64,000 bases of DNA, from the NCBI GenBank assembly GCA_965246785.1, contig CBDFFM010000032.1, forward strand, positions 62,001 through 126,000, read 5' to 3'. This DNA is from UBA1952 sp965246785. GTDB taxonomy: Bacteria > Bacteroidota > Bacteroidia > Chitinophagales > Chitinophagaceae. The notes under the pieces were generated by a model. It did not search any database, was not told the DNA's origin, and saw only the letters and a list, made by a program, of their open reading frames with translations. Both the position numbers and the translations under genes were made by a program. This document shows, piece by piece, positions 8,529 through 17,283 of this stretch. Numbering within the stretch: the first letter of the stretch is position 1; each line of letters starts with the position of its first letter.

Positions 8529-11500
8529 TCACGCCACCCCCTTCCCATGGCACTGCTTATACTTCTTCCCGCTCCCACACGGACAAGGGTCGTTCCGCCC
8601 AATCTTCGGCCCGGCCACTACCGGCTGGCGGCGTACCGCTACTTCCGGTTCGGTGTAATAATCCTCCTCATCAGCGGCATAGGCTGAGCCTGCGCGGTCA
8701 ACCTCAGCGGCGTTGGTTTGCATGTTGCTCATATCCGTACGCTGCGGCAACTCTTGCGGGCGTGCCTCATGCGGCTCTTCCTGCACTGGTATGCCGGCGC
8801 GCAAGAGGAAGGAGATGATGTTGCGGTTCGTCTCCAGCAGCATCTGCTTGAAGAGGTTGAAGGCTTCAAACTTATAAATCAGCAGCGGGTCTTTCTGCTC
8901 GTAGCTCGCCATCTGTACCGAGCCGCGCAGGTCGTCCATCGCGCGCAGGTGGTCTTTCCACGCATCGTCTATGAGGGCGAGGGTGATGTTCTTTTCCAGC
9001 GTCTGCACAATCGGCTTTCCTTCCTCCGCCACCGACTGGTGCAGGTTCACGTAAAGCTGCAAGCCGCGCAGGCCGTCGGTAAACGGTATTACGATATTCT
9101 CCACGCGCTCGCCCTGCTCTTGCGCAATCTGTGAGAGGGTAGGCAGCATCTGCTCGCGCAGCGCGGCCATCTTGCGGGTATAGATGTCGTGGGTTTGCTG
9201 ATAGAGATTTTCCGCAACGATGTTGAGGTCGCCCTTGCCAAATTCTTCCTCCGTTACCGCAGGCTCAATGGCGAGGTGCGTGATGGCGTCTAAGCGGAAG
9301 GCATTGTAGTCGCGGTTGTCTTCATACTTCAGCGCAAGATCACTGCACACATCATACATCGCTGCCTCCAGGTCAACCGCGAGGCGGTCGCCGAAGAGGG
9401 CGTGACTGCGGCGCTTATAGACCACATCGCGCTGCGAGTTCATCACGTTGTCGTAATCCAGCAGGCGCTTGCGGATGCCGAAGTTATTTTCCTCCACCTT
9501 TTTCTGCGCGCGCTCAATGCTCTTGGAAATCATGGAGTGCGAGAGTACCTCGCCTTCTTTATGGCCCATCTTATCCATGAGGCCGGAGATGCGCTCGGAG
9601 TTAAAAAGGCGCATCAGGTCATCTTCGAGGCTCACGAAAAACTGCGAGGTACCCGGGTCGCCCTGACGGCCGGCACGACCGCGAAGCTGCCTGTCCACCC
9701 GCCGCGATTCATGGCGCTCCGTACCAATAATCGCCAGACCGCCTGATTCCTTCACACCCGCGCCCAGCTTGATGTCGGTACCACGACCCGCCATGTTGGT
9801 GGCAATGGTTATGGCGCCTGCGAGGCCCGCGTTCTGCACAATCTCCGCTTCGCGCGCGTGCTGCTTTGCATTAAGTACGTTGTGCTCAATCTTCGCCTGC
9901 TTCAGCATTCTGGAAAGAAGCTCGCTCACTTCCACGCTCGTCGTACCCACAAGGACAGGGCGGCCGACGCCGCGCAGGGCTTCAATCTCGTCAATGACCG
10001 CCTTATACTTTTCGCGCTTCGTCTTGTAAACAAGGTCTTGCTGGTCTTTTCGTGTGATGCTGCGATTCGTAGGAATGCTCACTACGTCCAGCTTGTAGAT
10101 TTCCCAGAACTCGCCGGCCTCCGTTTCCGCCGTACCCGTCATGCCGCACAGCTTGTGGTACATGCGGAAGTAATTCTGCAGCGTCACTGTCGCAAAGGTT
10201 TGCGTAGCCGCTTCCACGTCCACGTTTTCCTTCGCCTCAATGGCCTGGTGCAAGCCATCTGAGTAGCGGCGACCTTCCAGGATGCGGCCAGTTTGCTCAT
10301 CCACGATTTTCACCTTGCCATCCATTACTACATACTCCACGTCCTTCTCAAAAAGCGTGTAAGCCTTCAGCAGTTGCTGGATGGAATGGATACGGTCGGC
10401 CTTAATCGCATAATCAGCAAGCAAGGCGTCTTTCTGCTTGATTTTTTCTTCCGGCGCGATGTCCAGATTGTCAATCGCCGTCAGGTCGGTAGCAATGTCC
10501 GGAAGGATAAAGAAGTTCGGGTCTTCCGCGCCCTGGCTCATCAACGCAAGGCCTTTCTCGGTGAGGTCAACGGAATTGTTGCGCTCGTCAATAGAGAAGA
10601 ACAATTCGGCATCCACCTTCGGCATGTTCCGGCCCTGCTCGGAGATGTAATAGTTTTCTGCCTTCTGCGCAATCACCTTGTTGCCTTCCTCAGAAAGGAA
10701 TTTAATGAGCGCGCTGCTCTTCGGCAGGCCACGTTGCGCACGGAAAAGCGCAAGGCCACCGGTTTCTTTATCAGTCTTGCCTTCGGCAATAAGCTTTTTA
10801 GCATCGGTGAGGGAAAGGTTCACCACCTTTTTCTGCGCTTCCAGCAGGCGCTCAATGCGCGGCTTCAGGATGTGAAACTGCTGCTCGTCGCCCTTAGCTA
10901 CAGGGCCGGAGATAATGAGTGGCGTCCGCGCATCGTCAATCAATACGCTGTCCACCTCATCCACCATAGCGAAGTGATGCTTGCGCTGCACCATTTCCTC
11001 TGGCGAGTGCACCATATTGTCACGTAGGTAGTCAAAGCCGAATTCGTTGTTGGTGCCGTAGGTGATGTCGGCCATGTACGCATTGCGGCGCGCAGGCGTA
11101 TTCGGCTGATGCTTGTCAATGCAATCCACACGCAGGCCCAGCCATTCAAAGAGCGTCCCGTTCCACTCCTGGTCACGACGGGCGAGATAATCATTTACTG
11201 TCACGATGTGGACTCCTTCGCCAGCCAGCGCATTCAGGTAAGCGGGCAGGGTAGATACAAGCGTCTTACCCTCACCGGTCGCCATTTCCGCAATCTTGCC
11301 TTCATGCAGCACAGTGCCGCCAATGAGCTGCACATCGTAGTGCACCATATTCCACTTCACCGGCTGGCCCGCGGCGAGCCATGAATTATTAAAGACGCTT
11401 TGGTCGCCTTCAATGCGGATGTAATCTTTCTCAACGGCAAACTGACGGTCAAGCTCAGTCGCGGTGCTCACGAGTGTTTCATTCACAGAAAAGCGGCGGG

Positions 11501-11855
11501 CTGTTTCCTTTACAACTGCGAAGGCTTCCGGGTGTATTTTCTCCAGAGCCTCTTCTATCAATTCATCACGGCGCTTCACAAGCTTGTCCACTTGCTCATA
11601 GACACCTTCGCCGCTTTGCGCAGCTACATCCATTGCCTCAATTTCAGCCTTCTTGGCGGCGATTTCGGCATCAATATCTACAAGATGCTCCTGGATGCGG
11701 CGCTTGAAGTCCTGTGTTTTAGCGCGCAATTCATCGTTAGAGACATTTGCAAGCTTTGCAAATTCCGCATTGATTGCTTCTACGGCGGGCGATATACGCT
11801 TAACGTCCTTATCGCTCTTGGAGCCGCCGAACATTTTAGAAATAAAACCGAGCAT
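8529..11855 (-). CDS. secA: protein translocase subunit SecA
   Basis: The 1,108-residue ATPase motor of the Sec pathway, which pushes unfolded preproteins through SecYEG. Walker A is at residues about 191-199 (EMATGEGKTL), the DEVDSVLIDDARTPLI DEAD-type block is near 300, and the helicase-like second domain has TNMAGRGTDIKL and the R-x-x-RQLRGRAGRQGDPG motif VI. The C-terminus carries the zinc SEC-C tail, GRNDPCPCGSGKKYKQCHG. The length is above the 800-900 residues of most bacteria but normal for Bacteroidota, which carry insertions. It supplies the inner-membrane step for the many signal-peptide proteins in the window. A 16-bp palindrome lies about 110 bp upstream. Confidence 0.98.
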   Translation of the reverse strand: MLGFISKMFGGSKSDKDVKRISPAVEAINAEFAKLANVSNDELRAKTQDFKRRIQEHLVDIDAEIAAKKAEIEAMDVAAQSGEGVYEQVDKLVKRRDELIEEALEKIHPEAFAVVKETARRFSVNETLVSTATELDRQFAVEKDYIRIEGDQSVFNNSWLAAGQPVKWNMVHYDVQLIGGTVLHEGKIAEMATGEGKTLVSTLPAYLNALAGEGVHIVTVNDYLARRDQEWNGTLFEWLGLRVDCIDKHQPNTPARRNAYMADITYGTNNEFGFDYLRDNMVHSPEEMVQRKHHFAMVDEVDSVLIDDARTPLIISGPVAKGDEQQFHILKPRIERLLEAQKKVVNLSLTDAKKLIAEGKTDKETGGLALFRAQRGLPKSSALIKFLSEEGNKVIAQKAENYYISEQGRNMPKVDAELFFSIDERNNSVDLTEKGLALMSQGAEDPNFFILPDIATDLTAIDNLDIAPEEKIKQKDALLADYAIKADRIHSIQQLLKAYTLFEKDVEYVVMDGKVKIVDEQTGRILEGRRYSDGLHQAIEAKENVDVEAATQTFATVTLQNYFRMYHKLCGMTGTAETEAGEFWEIYKLDVVSIPTNRSITRKDQQDLVYKTKREKYKAVIDEIEALRGVGRPVLVGTTSVEVSELLSRMLKQAKIEHNVLNAKQHAREAEIVQNAGLAGAITIATNMAGRGTDIKLGAGVKESGGLAIIGTERHESRRVDRQLRGRAGRQGDPGTSQFFVSLEDDLMRLFNSERISGLMDKMGHKEGEVLSHSMISKSIERAQKKVEENNFGIRKRLLDYDNVMNSQRDVVYKRRSHALFGDRLAVDLEAAMYDVCSDLALKYEDNRDYNAFRLDAITHLAIEPAVTEEEFGKGDLNIVAENLYQQTHDIYTRKMAALREQMLPTLSQIAQEQGERVENIVIPFTDGLRGLQLYVNLHQSVAEEGKPIVQTLEKNITLALIDDAWKDHLRAMDDLRGSVQMASYEQKDPLLIYKFEAFNLFKQMLLETNRNIISFLLRAGIPVQEEPHEARPQELPQRTDMSNMQTNAAEVDRAGSAYAADEEDYYTEPEVAVRRQPVVAGPKIGRNDPCPCGSGKKYKQCHGKGVA

Positions 11856-11966
11856 AATTATAGAACCGAAGGCGCCGGAGCGCGGAGGGATTTTGCTTTT
11901 AGGGAAAAGACTTTAGTTATCAAAAAAGGTGCAGCTTGCCGCTGGCTGACAGGCTGGCATTAAAGG

Positions 11967-11982
11967 GGCGTAAAACTACGCC
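11967..11982. promoter_or_regulatory. GCGTAAAACTACGC palindrome upstream of secA
   Basis: GGCGTA-AAAC-TACGCC forms an inverted repeat about 115 bp upstream of the secA start. It differs at one base from the 14-mer GCGTAGAACTACGC found at 45743-45756 and 49031-49044, again upstream of genes. The spacing and symmetry suggest an operator for a dimeric regulator; the regulator is unknown. Confidence 0.4.
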
Positions 11983-12025
11983 AAAGGCGGGAGTGGGGAT
12001 GTGAAGGGAATGTCAGGAAGTACAC

Positions 12026-13363
12026 TTAGCCCTCTTCCTCACCCTCCACCGGCTCATTGACCGTAACCTTCACCCGCTTGATGCGCATCTTATCCACTTC
12101 CAGCACCGTAAACTCATACTGCTGGTACGAAGTAGTCTCATTGACCGCCGGAAACTTCCCGGATATTTCCAGAATCAGCCCGCCCAGCGAATCGCTCTCG
12201 CCGCGCACATCCTCAAAGGTATCCGTAGGTATTGCCATCATGCGGCACATATCATTAATAAGCACCTTGCCTTCAAAAAGGAAGTTGCTGTCGTCAATCT
12301 TACGGAAACTCAGGTCGTCTTCGTCAAACTCATCCTTAATGTCGCCGATGATTTCCTCCATAATGTCTTCCAACGTCACAATGCCTGAAGTGCCGCCAAA
12401 TTCGTCCACCACAACAGCCATGTGGATGCGCTTCTGCTGAAATTCGTGCAGCAAATCCTCAATCAGCTTGCCCTCATGCACGAAGTAGGCGGGGCGGATA
12501 AGCGCGTGCCAGTCGCAGTTGTCATCCTCGGCGAAAGGGAGGAAATCTTTAGTGTGAATCATGCCACACACTTTATCCAGGCTTTCTTTATAAACCGGCA
12601 TCCGGCTGTAGCCGCACTCTATCGCATACGCCTGCACTTCAGGAAATGTCATCTCATAATTCAAGGCGTTCACATCCAGCCGCGTGCGCATGACCTGCCG
12701 CGCGGTGATATTGCCGAACTTGAGAATGCCTTTGAAGATATTGACCTCTTCCCGCGTGGCGGTATGACCAACGGTGAGTTCAATGGCGTGCTCAAAATCT
12801 TCCGAGCTGAGGCTGTTGCTGCCGCTCTTCTTACTGCCAAGCTTCTCTTCAAGGTAGGTAGTGGAAGAAACGAGCGTGCGGCTAATGGGGCGGAATACCT
12901 TCCCCATTGTCGCAATCACTGGAGCACTGAAAAGGGCCATCCGCATATTGTTCTGCGTCGCATAAACCTTTGGCAGGACCTCGCCGAACAGTACGAGCAA
13001 AAAGGTAACGGCTACCACCTGTACAAGAAAGGACACCACTGGTGAGATGCCCGCCGGAAGGAGCTGCCGCACCAGCAAATTGGTGGTGATGATGATGGCA
13101 ATATTGATGGTATTATTTGCTACCAGCAGGGTAGCCAGCAGCATCTTTGGCTGGTCAAGTAGGCGGACGGCCTGGCGTGCGGCGGGTTGCTCCTTGGTCT
13201 TGAGGTAATTAATATCCTTCGCCTTGAGGGAGAAGTAAGCCGTCTCCGCTCCCGCCGTGATGGCTGTAAGCAACAGCAGCACGAGGATAATGATTGCGAG
13301 AATGGTGAGGTTGGTGGCGGAGAAAGAGTGCGTTGTGACTGCCTGCAGCAGCAACGCACTCAT
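12026..13363 (-). CDS. gldE: gliding motility-associated protein GldE (CNNM/CBS transporter family)
   Basis: 445 residues from MSALLLQAVTTHSF (start at 13363; the frame extends ten codons further to 13393 without a better start). The N-terminal CNNM (DUF21) domain has about four membrane segments with the ITAGAETAYFSLKAKDI signature. It is followed by a CBS-domain pair (MRTRLDVNALNYEM; VVVDEFGGTSGIVTLEDIME) and a C-terminal CorC/HlyC domain (FLFEGKVLINDMCRMM). This is the GldE type of the CorC family, here in the usual Bacteroidota context directly downstream of ssb and mutY. GldE is linked genetically to gliding and type IX secretion; the biochemical role may be ion transport. The usual next neighbour gldD is not present downstream, where secA follows instead. 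Confidence 0.9.
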   Translation of the reverse strand: MSALLLQAVTTHSFSATNLTILAIIILVLLLLTAITAGAETAYFSLKAKDINYLKTKEQPAARQAVRLLDQPKMLLATLLVANNTINIAIIITTNLLVRQLLPAGISPVVSFLVQVVAVTFLLVLFGEVLPKVYATQNNMRMALFSAPVIATMGKVFRPISRTLVSSTTYLEEKLGSKKSGSNSLSSEDFEHAIELTVGHTATREEVNIFKGILKFGNITARQVMRTRLDVNALNYEMTFPEVQAYAIECGYSRMPVYKESLDKVCGMIHTKDFLPFAEDDNCDWHALIRPAYFVHEGKLIEDLLHEFQQKRIHMAVVVDEFGGTSGIVTLEDIMEEIIGDIKDEFDEDDLSFRKIDDSNFLFEGKVLINDMCRMMAIPTDTFEDVRGESDSLGGLILEISGKFPAVNETTSYQQYEFTVLEVDKMRIKRVKVTVNEPVEGEEEG

Positions 13364-13538
13364 ACAACTCCCGCCTTCCGGTGCGCTTTCCAAGATAGGG
13401 TCTGGTTTGATGAATCGCTCAAAAATAAAGCGGAAGAAGCGGAGGGTGGCTCCTTTTCTTCCGCAGCCATGTGTAAAATAATTATGCCCTTTCGTGTCAG
13501 GCCGCCTCGGCCGCTGAATGAGCGCGGCCCGACCGTAA

Positions 13539-14024
13539 TTAAAAAGGCAGCACGTCCTTATCTACCCCGTCGGCCGGCGCAGAAGACTTTGTCACCCCAT
13601 CCATCCCGCTAAGGCCGTCTGCCGGTACAGGCGAGAATGCGCTCATATCGCCTTGTCCATCGGTGCTGCTGTGGCTGTATTGCTCCGCGTCCTTGCGCTT
13701 ATCCAGCATCACGAGATTATCACCGACCACCTCGGTGGCAAAGCGGCGGTTTTTATCCTTGTCTTCCCAGTTGCGCGTGCGCAGACGGCCTTCTATATAC
13801 ACGAGGCTTCCCTTGTGCAGGTAGCGCTGTGCCAACTCCGCGAGTCCGCGCCACAGCACGACCGTGTGCCACTCCGTCTGCGAGGCCATCTGCCCGCTCT
13901 TATCCTTGAAAGACTCCGTAGTGGCCAGCGGGAATTTGGCAACGGCAATGTTGCCTTCTAGGTGCTGAATTTCCGGGTCTTTGCCAAGATTGCCGATCAG
14001 GGTTACTCTGTTTACGCCGCGCAT
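13539..14024 (-). CDS. ssb: single-stranded DNA-binding protein
   Basis: 161 residues from the ATG at 14024 (MRGVNRVTLIGNLGKDPEI). The OB fold is complete: WHTVVLWRGLAELAQRYLHKG, YIEGRLRTRNWEDKDKNRRF and TEVVGDNLVML. A flexible Ser/Gly/Asp-rich linker leads to the conserved acidic tip DVLPF, which recruits partner proteins. A longer frame to 14078 would overlap the 3' end of mutY and adds nothing SSB-like. The order mutY-ssb-gldE is typical of Bacteroidota, where ssb is often found next to mutY. The protein coats single-stranded DNA in replication and repair. Confidence 0.96.
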   Translation of the reverse strand: MRGVNRVTLIGNLGKDPEIQHLEGNIAVAKFPLATTESFKDKSGQMASQTEWHTVVLWRGLAELAQRYLHKGSLVYIEGRLRTRNWEDKDKNRRFATEVVGDNLVMLDKRKDAEQYSHSSTDGQGDMSAFSPVPADGLSGMDGVTKSSAPADGVDKDVLPF

Positions 14025-14055
14025 AGGTTCATATTTTAATCTGTGAGTGTGGAGA

Positions 14056-15159
14056 CTAAAAGTATCCCTTTTTCTCAAAAAAGAGGCTCAGGCTGCGCGG
14101 GAACGCATACTGCTTTATATCTGAAAGGGCTACCCATAAGCCATCGTCGGGAACCTGTGGTACCGCTTGTGTCGCTACCGAAAAGAAGTGGGAATGGATG
14201 AGCTGATGCGTGAGGCGCTGCGTCAGCCCGCCTTCGTATTCAAGCGCTCCTTGCAGGCTCAATGCCTGAACTTCCGGACGGCTGCTCAAGGCTTTGCGGT
14301 CAAGCGCAGCTTCTGCTTCTGCCAGGAATGGCTCATAGAGTCCGCGCCAAACATCCTTGACGTTGCGCAGATGAATCCAAAGCTTGCCTTCATAGCTGAT
14401 AAGGAGATAATGGAAATAACGCGTGCGCACCGCCGTCTTCTTTGCCCGCACAGGCAACAGTTCTATCAATCCATCGCGCCGCGCAATGCAGCCGTCCGCT
14501 ACCGGGCACTCGTGGCACTTTGGCGCAGCAGGTGTGCAGATGGTAGCGCCGTGGTCCATCATCGCCTGATTGAAGCCGCCGGGGTCCGTCCTGTCCAAAA
14601 CCTCGTCCGCTAAGTACTGAAACAGCTTCTTCCCTGCTGTTCCGTCCGTAGGCATGGTAATGCCGAAGTAGCGGGCGAGCACGCGATAGACATTGCCATC
14701 TACCACCGCGTGCGGCAGGCCGAAGGCAAAGGATGCGACGGCGGCTGCAGTATATGGGCCGATACCTTTCAGGCTTAGTAAGCCTTCGTATGTAGCCGGG
14801 AATACGCCGCCGTACTCAGCCGTTACCTGCCGGGCCGTAGCCAGCATATTCCGGCAGCGGGCATAGTAGCCAAGGCCTTCCCACAGCTTGAATGCAGCAT
14901 CATCTCTCGCAGCGGCCAAATCCTGAATGGTTGGGTAAGCAGCTACGAATTTTTGATAATATGGCAATCCTTGTTCCGCCCGCGTCTGTTGCAGGATGAT
15001 TTCAGAGAGCCAGATTTTGTAAGGATTTCGCTCTCCTTTCCACGGCAGGCTGCGCCGATTAACGTTACGATGCCAATACATCAACCCATCTGTAAAGGCA
15101 CTTTTATTACCGTACTTATTGCTCAAAATCCAGTCCTGCTTAAGTCTGTAATTTACCAA
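14056..15159 (-). CDS. mutY: A/G-specific adenine glycosylase MutY
   Basis: Base-excision repair enzyme that removes adenine opposite 8-oxoguanine. The HhH-GPD core is intact: IWLSEIILQQTRAEQG carries the catalytic Glu, GIGPYTAAAVASFAFG is the hairpin, and VVDGNVYRVLARYF carries the catalytic Asp. The iron-sulfur cluster ligands read C-x6-C-x2-C-x5-C (CTPAAPKCHECPVADGC). The C-terminal NUDIX-like domain for 8-oxoG recognition follows (YFHYLLISYEGKLWIHLRN). Three starts are possible: TTG 15159, TTG 15126 or ATG 15081. The last would cut into the conserved first helix, so one of the TTG codons is more likely. Confidence 0.95.
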   Translation of the reverse strand: MVNYRLKQDWILSNKYGNKSAFTDGLMYWHRNVNRRSLPWKGERNPYKIWLSEIILQQTRAEQGLPYYQKFVAAYPTIQDLAAARDDAAFKLWEGLGYYARCRNMLATARQVTAEYGGVFPATYEGLLSLKGIGPYTAAAVASFAFGLPHAVVDGNVYRVLARYFGITMPTDGTAGKKLFQYLADEVLDRTDPGGFNQAMMDHGATICTPAAPKCHECPVADGCIARRDGLIELLPVRAKKTAVRTRYFHYLLISYEGKLWIHLRNVKDVWRGLYEPFLAEAEAALDRKALSSRPEVQALSLQGALEYEGGLTQRLTHQLIHSHFFSVATQAVPQVPDDGLWVALSDIKQYAFPRSLSLFFEKKGYF

Positions 15160-15203
15160 AGGCTGTCCAATCCTTCCACCCTTTAATCCTGCAAATCAAG
15201 GTC

Positions 15204-15211
15204 TATCTTCG
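15204..15211 (+). promoter_or_regulatory. -7 promoter box variant TATCTTCG before the transketolase gene
   Basis: TATCTTCG matches TAnnTTyG and ends 8 nt before the ATG at 15220, the same geometry as boxes at 30714, 40030 and 47577. It would produce an almost leaderless mRNA. It lies in the 60-bp gap between divergent mutY and this gene. Confidence 0.4.
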
Positions 15212-15219
15212 TCCGCGTT

Positions 15220-16059
15220 ATGGAAATTTCCCAGCTCAAAAATATAGCCGGCCAGGTGCGCCGCGACATCGTTCGGATGGTTCACGGCGTTCAAAGCGGC
15301 CACCCAGGCGGCTCACTCGGCTGCGCTGATTTTATGGTGGCGCTTTACTTCCACGCCATGAAGCATGACCCGGATTTTAAGATGGACGGCATTGGCGAAG
15401 ACCTATTTTTCCTCTCCAACGGCCACATCTCGCCGGTGTTTTACAGCGTATTGGCCCGCTCCGGATATTTCCCGGTTTCCGAGCTCGCCACATTCCGTAA
15501 GCTTGACTCCCGCCTGCAAGGCCACCCGACCACGCATGAGGGCCTGCCGGGCGTACGCATCGCATCCGGTTCATTGGGCCAGGGCCTAAGCGTTGCCTGC
15601 GGCGCTGCCAAGGCGAAGAAGCTGAATGGCGACGACCGCATCGTCTATTCCCTGCATGGGGACGGCGAGCTTCAGGAAGGCCAGAATTGGGAAGCCATCC
15701 TCTTTGCCGCGCATCATAAGGTGGACAACCTCATTGCTACGATTGATGTGAACGGCCAGCAAATCGACGGCCCTACCGAAATGGTGATGGGGATAGAAAG
15801 CCTCGGCGCGAAATTCAGCGCCTTCAACTGGCTGGTATTTGAGATGGACGGCAACGTGATGGAAGAAGTCGTGGCTACACTGGAGGCTGCAAAGGAAGCC
15901 ACCGGCCAAGGCAAGCCAATCGTCATCCTGATGCGCACGGCTATGGGCAAGGGCGTCTCCTTCATGGAAGGCACGCACGAGTGGCACGGCATTGCGCCGA
16001 ACGACACGCAGCTTGAGCTGGCGCTGAAAGAGCTTTACCTGACGATGGAAGATTATTAA
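15220..16059 (+). CDS. transketolase, N-terminal (TPP pyrimidine-partner) subunit
   Basis: 279 residues, equal to the N-terminal half of a transketolase. The thiamine diphosphate motif is complete (SLHGDGELQEGQNWEAILFA ... DVNGQQIDG), and SGHPGGSLGCADFMVALYF, SNGHISPVFYS and GVRIASGSLGQGLSVACGAA are all typical. Transketolases move two-carbon ketol units in the pentose phosphate pathway. In split forms a second gene for the C-terminal half usually follows immediately; here the next gene is a lipoprotein on the same strand, 11 bp downstream, and no C-terminal half was found in the window. The partner must lie elsewhere, or this half has another role. Confidence 0.93.
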   Translation: MEISQLKNIAGQVRRDIVRMVHGVQSGHPGGSLGCADFMVALYFHAMKHDPDFKMDGIGEDLFFLSNGHISPVFYSVLARSGYFPVSELATFRKLDSRLQGHPTTHEGLPGVRIASGSLGQGLSVACGAAKAKKLNGDDRIVYSLHGDGELQEGQNWEAILFAAHHKVDNLIATIDVNGQQIDGPTEMVMGIESLGAKFSAFNWLVFEMDGNVMEEVVATLEAAKEATGQGKPIVILMRTAMGKGVSFMEGTHEWHGIAPNDTQLELALKELYLTMEDY

Positions 16060-16070
16060 GCCGTTATAAA

Positions 16071-16556
16071 ATGCAACTCATGAAGCGGCCGCGAAAGATT
16101 TGGCTTCTGGCAATCATCCTTATCAGCATTGGCGGTGTTTTGTTTATCCCTTCGTGCAAGAAGAAGGATGAAGGCCAGCAAGACCTTTCGCCGCGCGATA
16201 AAATTCTCGGCACCTGGCGCCGAAGTCTTCGCGCCTATGACCGCAATGGCAACGGTCAGATAGATTCTTCAGAAGTCAATTACTTGCCATCGGCAAAAGC
16301 AACTGATACCATTATACTGACGCTTGTGCCGGATGCCACCTACACCCGCAGCCAGGTGTTCAAAGGCGCTTCGTATCCTGAAAATGGCACTTGGCACTTA
16401 CAGCAAAGCGACAAGGAAATTGTACTTCAACCCACTACATCAACCTCGCGTGTGGATACGTTTCGCTTAGACACGCTTTCGCAGTCACATTTCCTGCAGC
16501 ACCGTATGGACTCTACCGGGTTGAATTATTACGAAAGCTTCGTGCGGCCCAATTAA
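16071..16556 (+). CDS. small lipoprotein with lipocalin-like domain and an EF-hand-type loop
   Basis: 161 residues; a second ATG at 16080 (MKRPRKIWLLAIILI) is equally good. The lipobox FIPSC gives a modified Cys at residue 29, followed by KKK, so it is probably a lipoprotein. After ILGTWRRSLRAYDRN comes the loop DRNGNGQIDSSE, which follows the calcium-binding EF-hand spacing (D-x-N-x-N-G-x-I-D-x-x-E). The remainder (DTIILTLVPDATYTR, ENGTWHLQQSDKEIVLQ) reads like the lipocalin-like 'W..s.d...l.l' beta barrels of Bacteroidota lipoproteins. It follows the transketolase half by 11 bp and is closed by a terminator. Ligand and role are unknown. Confidence 0.78.
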   Translation: MQLMKRPRKIWLLAIILISIGGVLFIPSCKKKDEGQQDLSPRDKILGTWRRSLRAYDRNGNGQIDSSEVNYLPSAKATDTIILTLVPDATYTRSQVFKGASYPENGTWHLQQSDKEIVLQPTTSTSRVDTFRLDTLSQSHFLQHRMDSTGLNYYESFVRPN

Positions 16557-16557
16557 T

Positions 16558-16580
16558 AAGCCGGCTACTGGCCGGCTTTT
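16558..16580. terminator. hairpin terminator after the lipoprotein gene
   Basis: AAGCCGGC-TACTG-GCCGGCTT followed by TT: a perfect 8-bp stem with a five-base loop two bases after the stop of the lipoprotein gene. It sits between convergent genes, so it may serve both sides. Confidence 0.75.
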
Positions 16581-16597
16581 GCATTTTGCATTTTGAA

Positions 16598-17236
16598 TTA
16601 AGCCTTGTCCGGCTGCGGCGTATAGCGCAGATAAGGCTTCACAATCTTCAATCCCTTCGGGAAACGTTTTTCTGCATCCTCGGTAGAAACGGCCGGCACT
16701 ACAATCACATCCTCGCCCTGCTTCCAGTCTGCCGGCGTTGCTACACTGTGCCTGGCAGTCAATTGCAGTGAGTCAATCACGCGCAACACTTCTACGAAGT
16801 TGCGGCCAGTTGATGCGGGGTATGTGATGGTCAGCTTCACCTTCTTATCGGGCCCGATGACGAATAGCGAGCGCACCGTAAATGTCTCAGAGGCATTCGG
16901 ATGAATCATGTCGTAGAGTGTCGCAACATTCCGGTCGCTGTCGGCAATAATGGGAAACTGGACGTCGCAGTTCTGCGTCTCGTTTATATCACGTACCCAT
17001 CCCTCGTGCTTGTCTATCGGGTCAACGCTCACCGCCAGCACTTTTACGTTGCGCTTCGCAAACTCATCTTTAAGCTGTGCGGTGCGGCCCAGTTCGGTCG
17101 TGCACACCGGCGTATAGTCGGCCGGGTGGGAGAAGAGCACGCCCCAGCCGTCGCCGAGGTACTCGTGGAAGTCAAGCGGCCCAGCGGTCGTTTGAGCCTG
17201 AAAGTTTGGGGCGATGTCGCCAAGCCGGATTGCCAT
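16598..17236 (-). CDS. 1-Cys peroxiredoxin (Prx6/AhpC-TSA family)
   Basis: 212 residues. The peroxidatic Cys is C45 in DYTPVCTTELG, with the supporting Thr (T42) and Arg of the family. The long C-terminal extension ending VKPYLRYTPQPDKA, with EKRFPKGLKIVKPYLRYT, is diagnostic of the Prx6 (1-Cys) class, about 210-220 residues. It detoxifies hydrogen peroxide and organic or lipid hydroperoxides in the cytoplasm. It stands alone, convergent with the lipoprotein upstream and downstream of a glycosyltransferase-like gene on the same strand. Confidence 0.95.
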   Translation of the reverse strand: MAIRLGDIAPNFQAQTTAGPLDFHEYLGDGWGVLFSHPADYTPVCTTELGRTAQLKDEFAKRNVKVLAVSVDPIDKHEGWVRDINETQNCDVQFPIIADSDRNVATLYDMIHPNASETFTVRSLFVIGPDKKVKLTITYPASTGRNFVEVLRVIDSLQLTARHSVATPADWKQGEDVIVVPAVSTEDAEKRFPKGLKIVKPYLRYTPQPDKA

Positions 17237-17283
17237 AGTCGTAGTGTTTTTGGTTTACGCCGCCAAAGCTATACAGTGAGCCA

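Noticed and set aside
12422..13045. 207-codon plus-strand frame opposite gldE
   Set aside because: Antisense to a well-supported CNNM/CBS protein; no motif.
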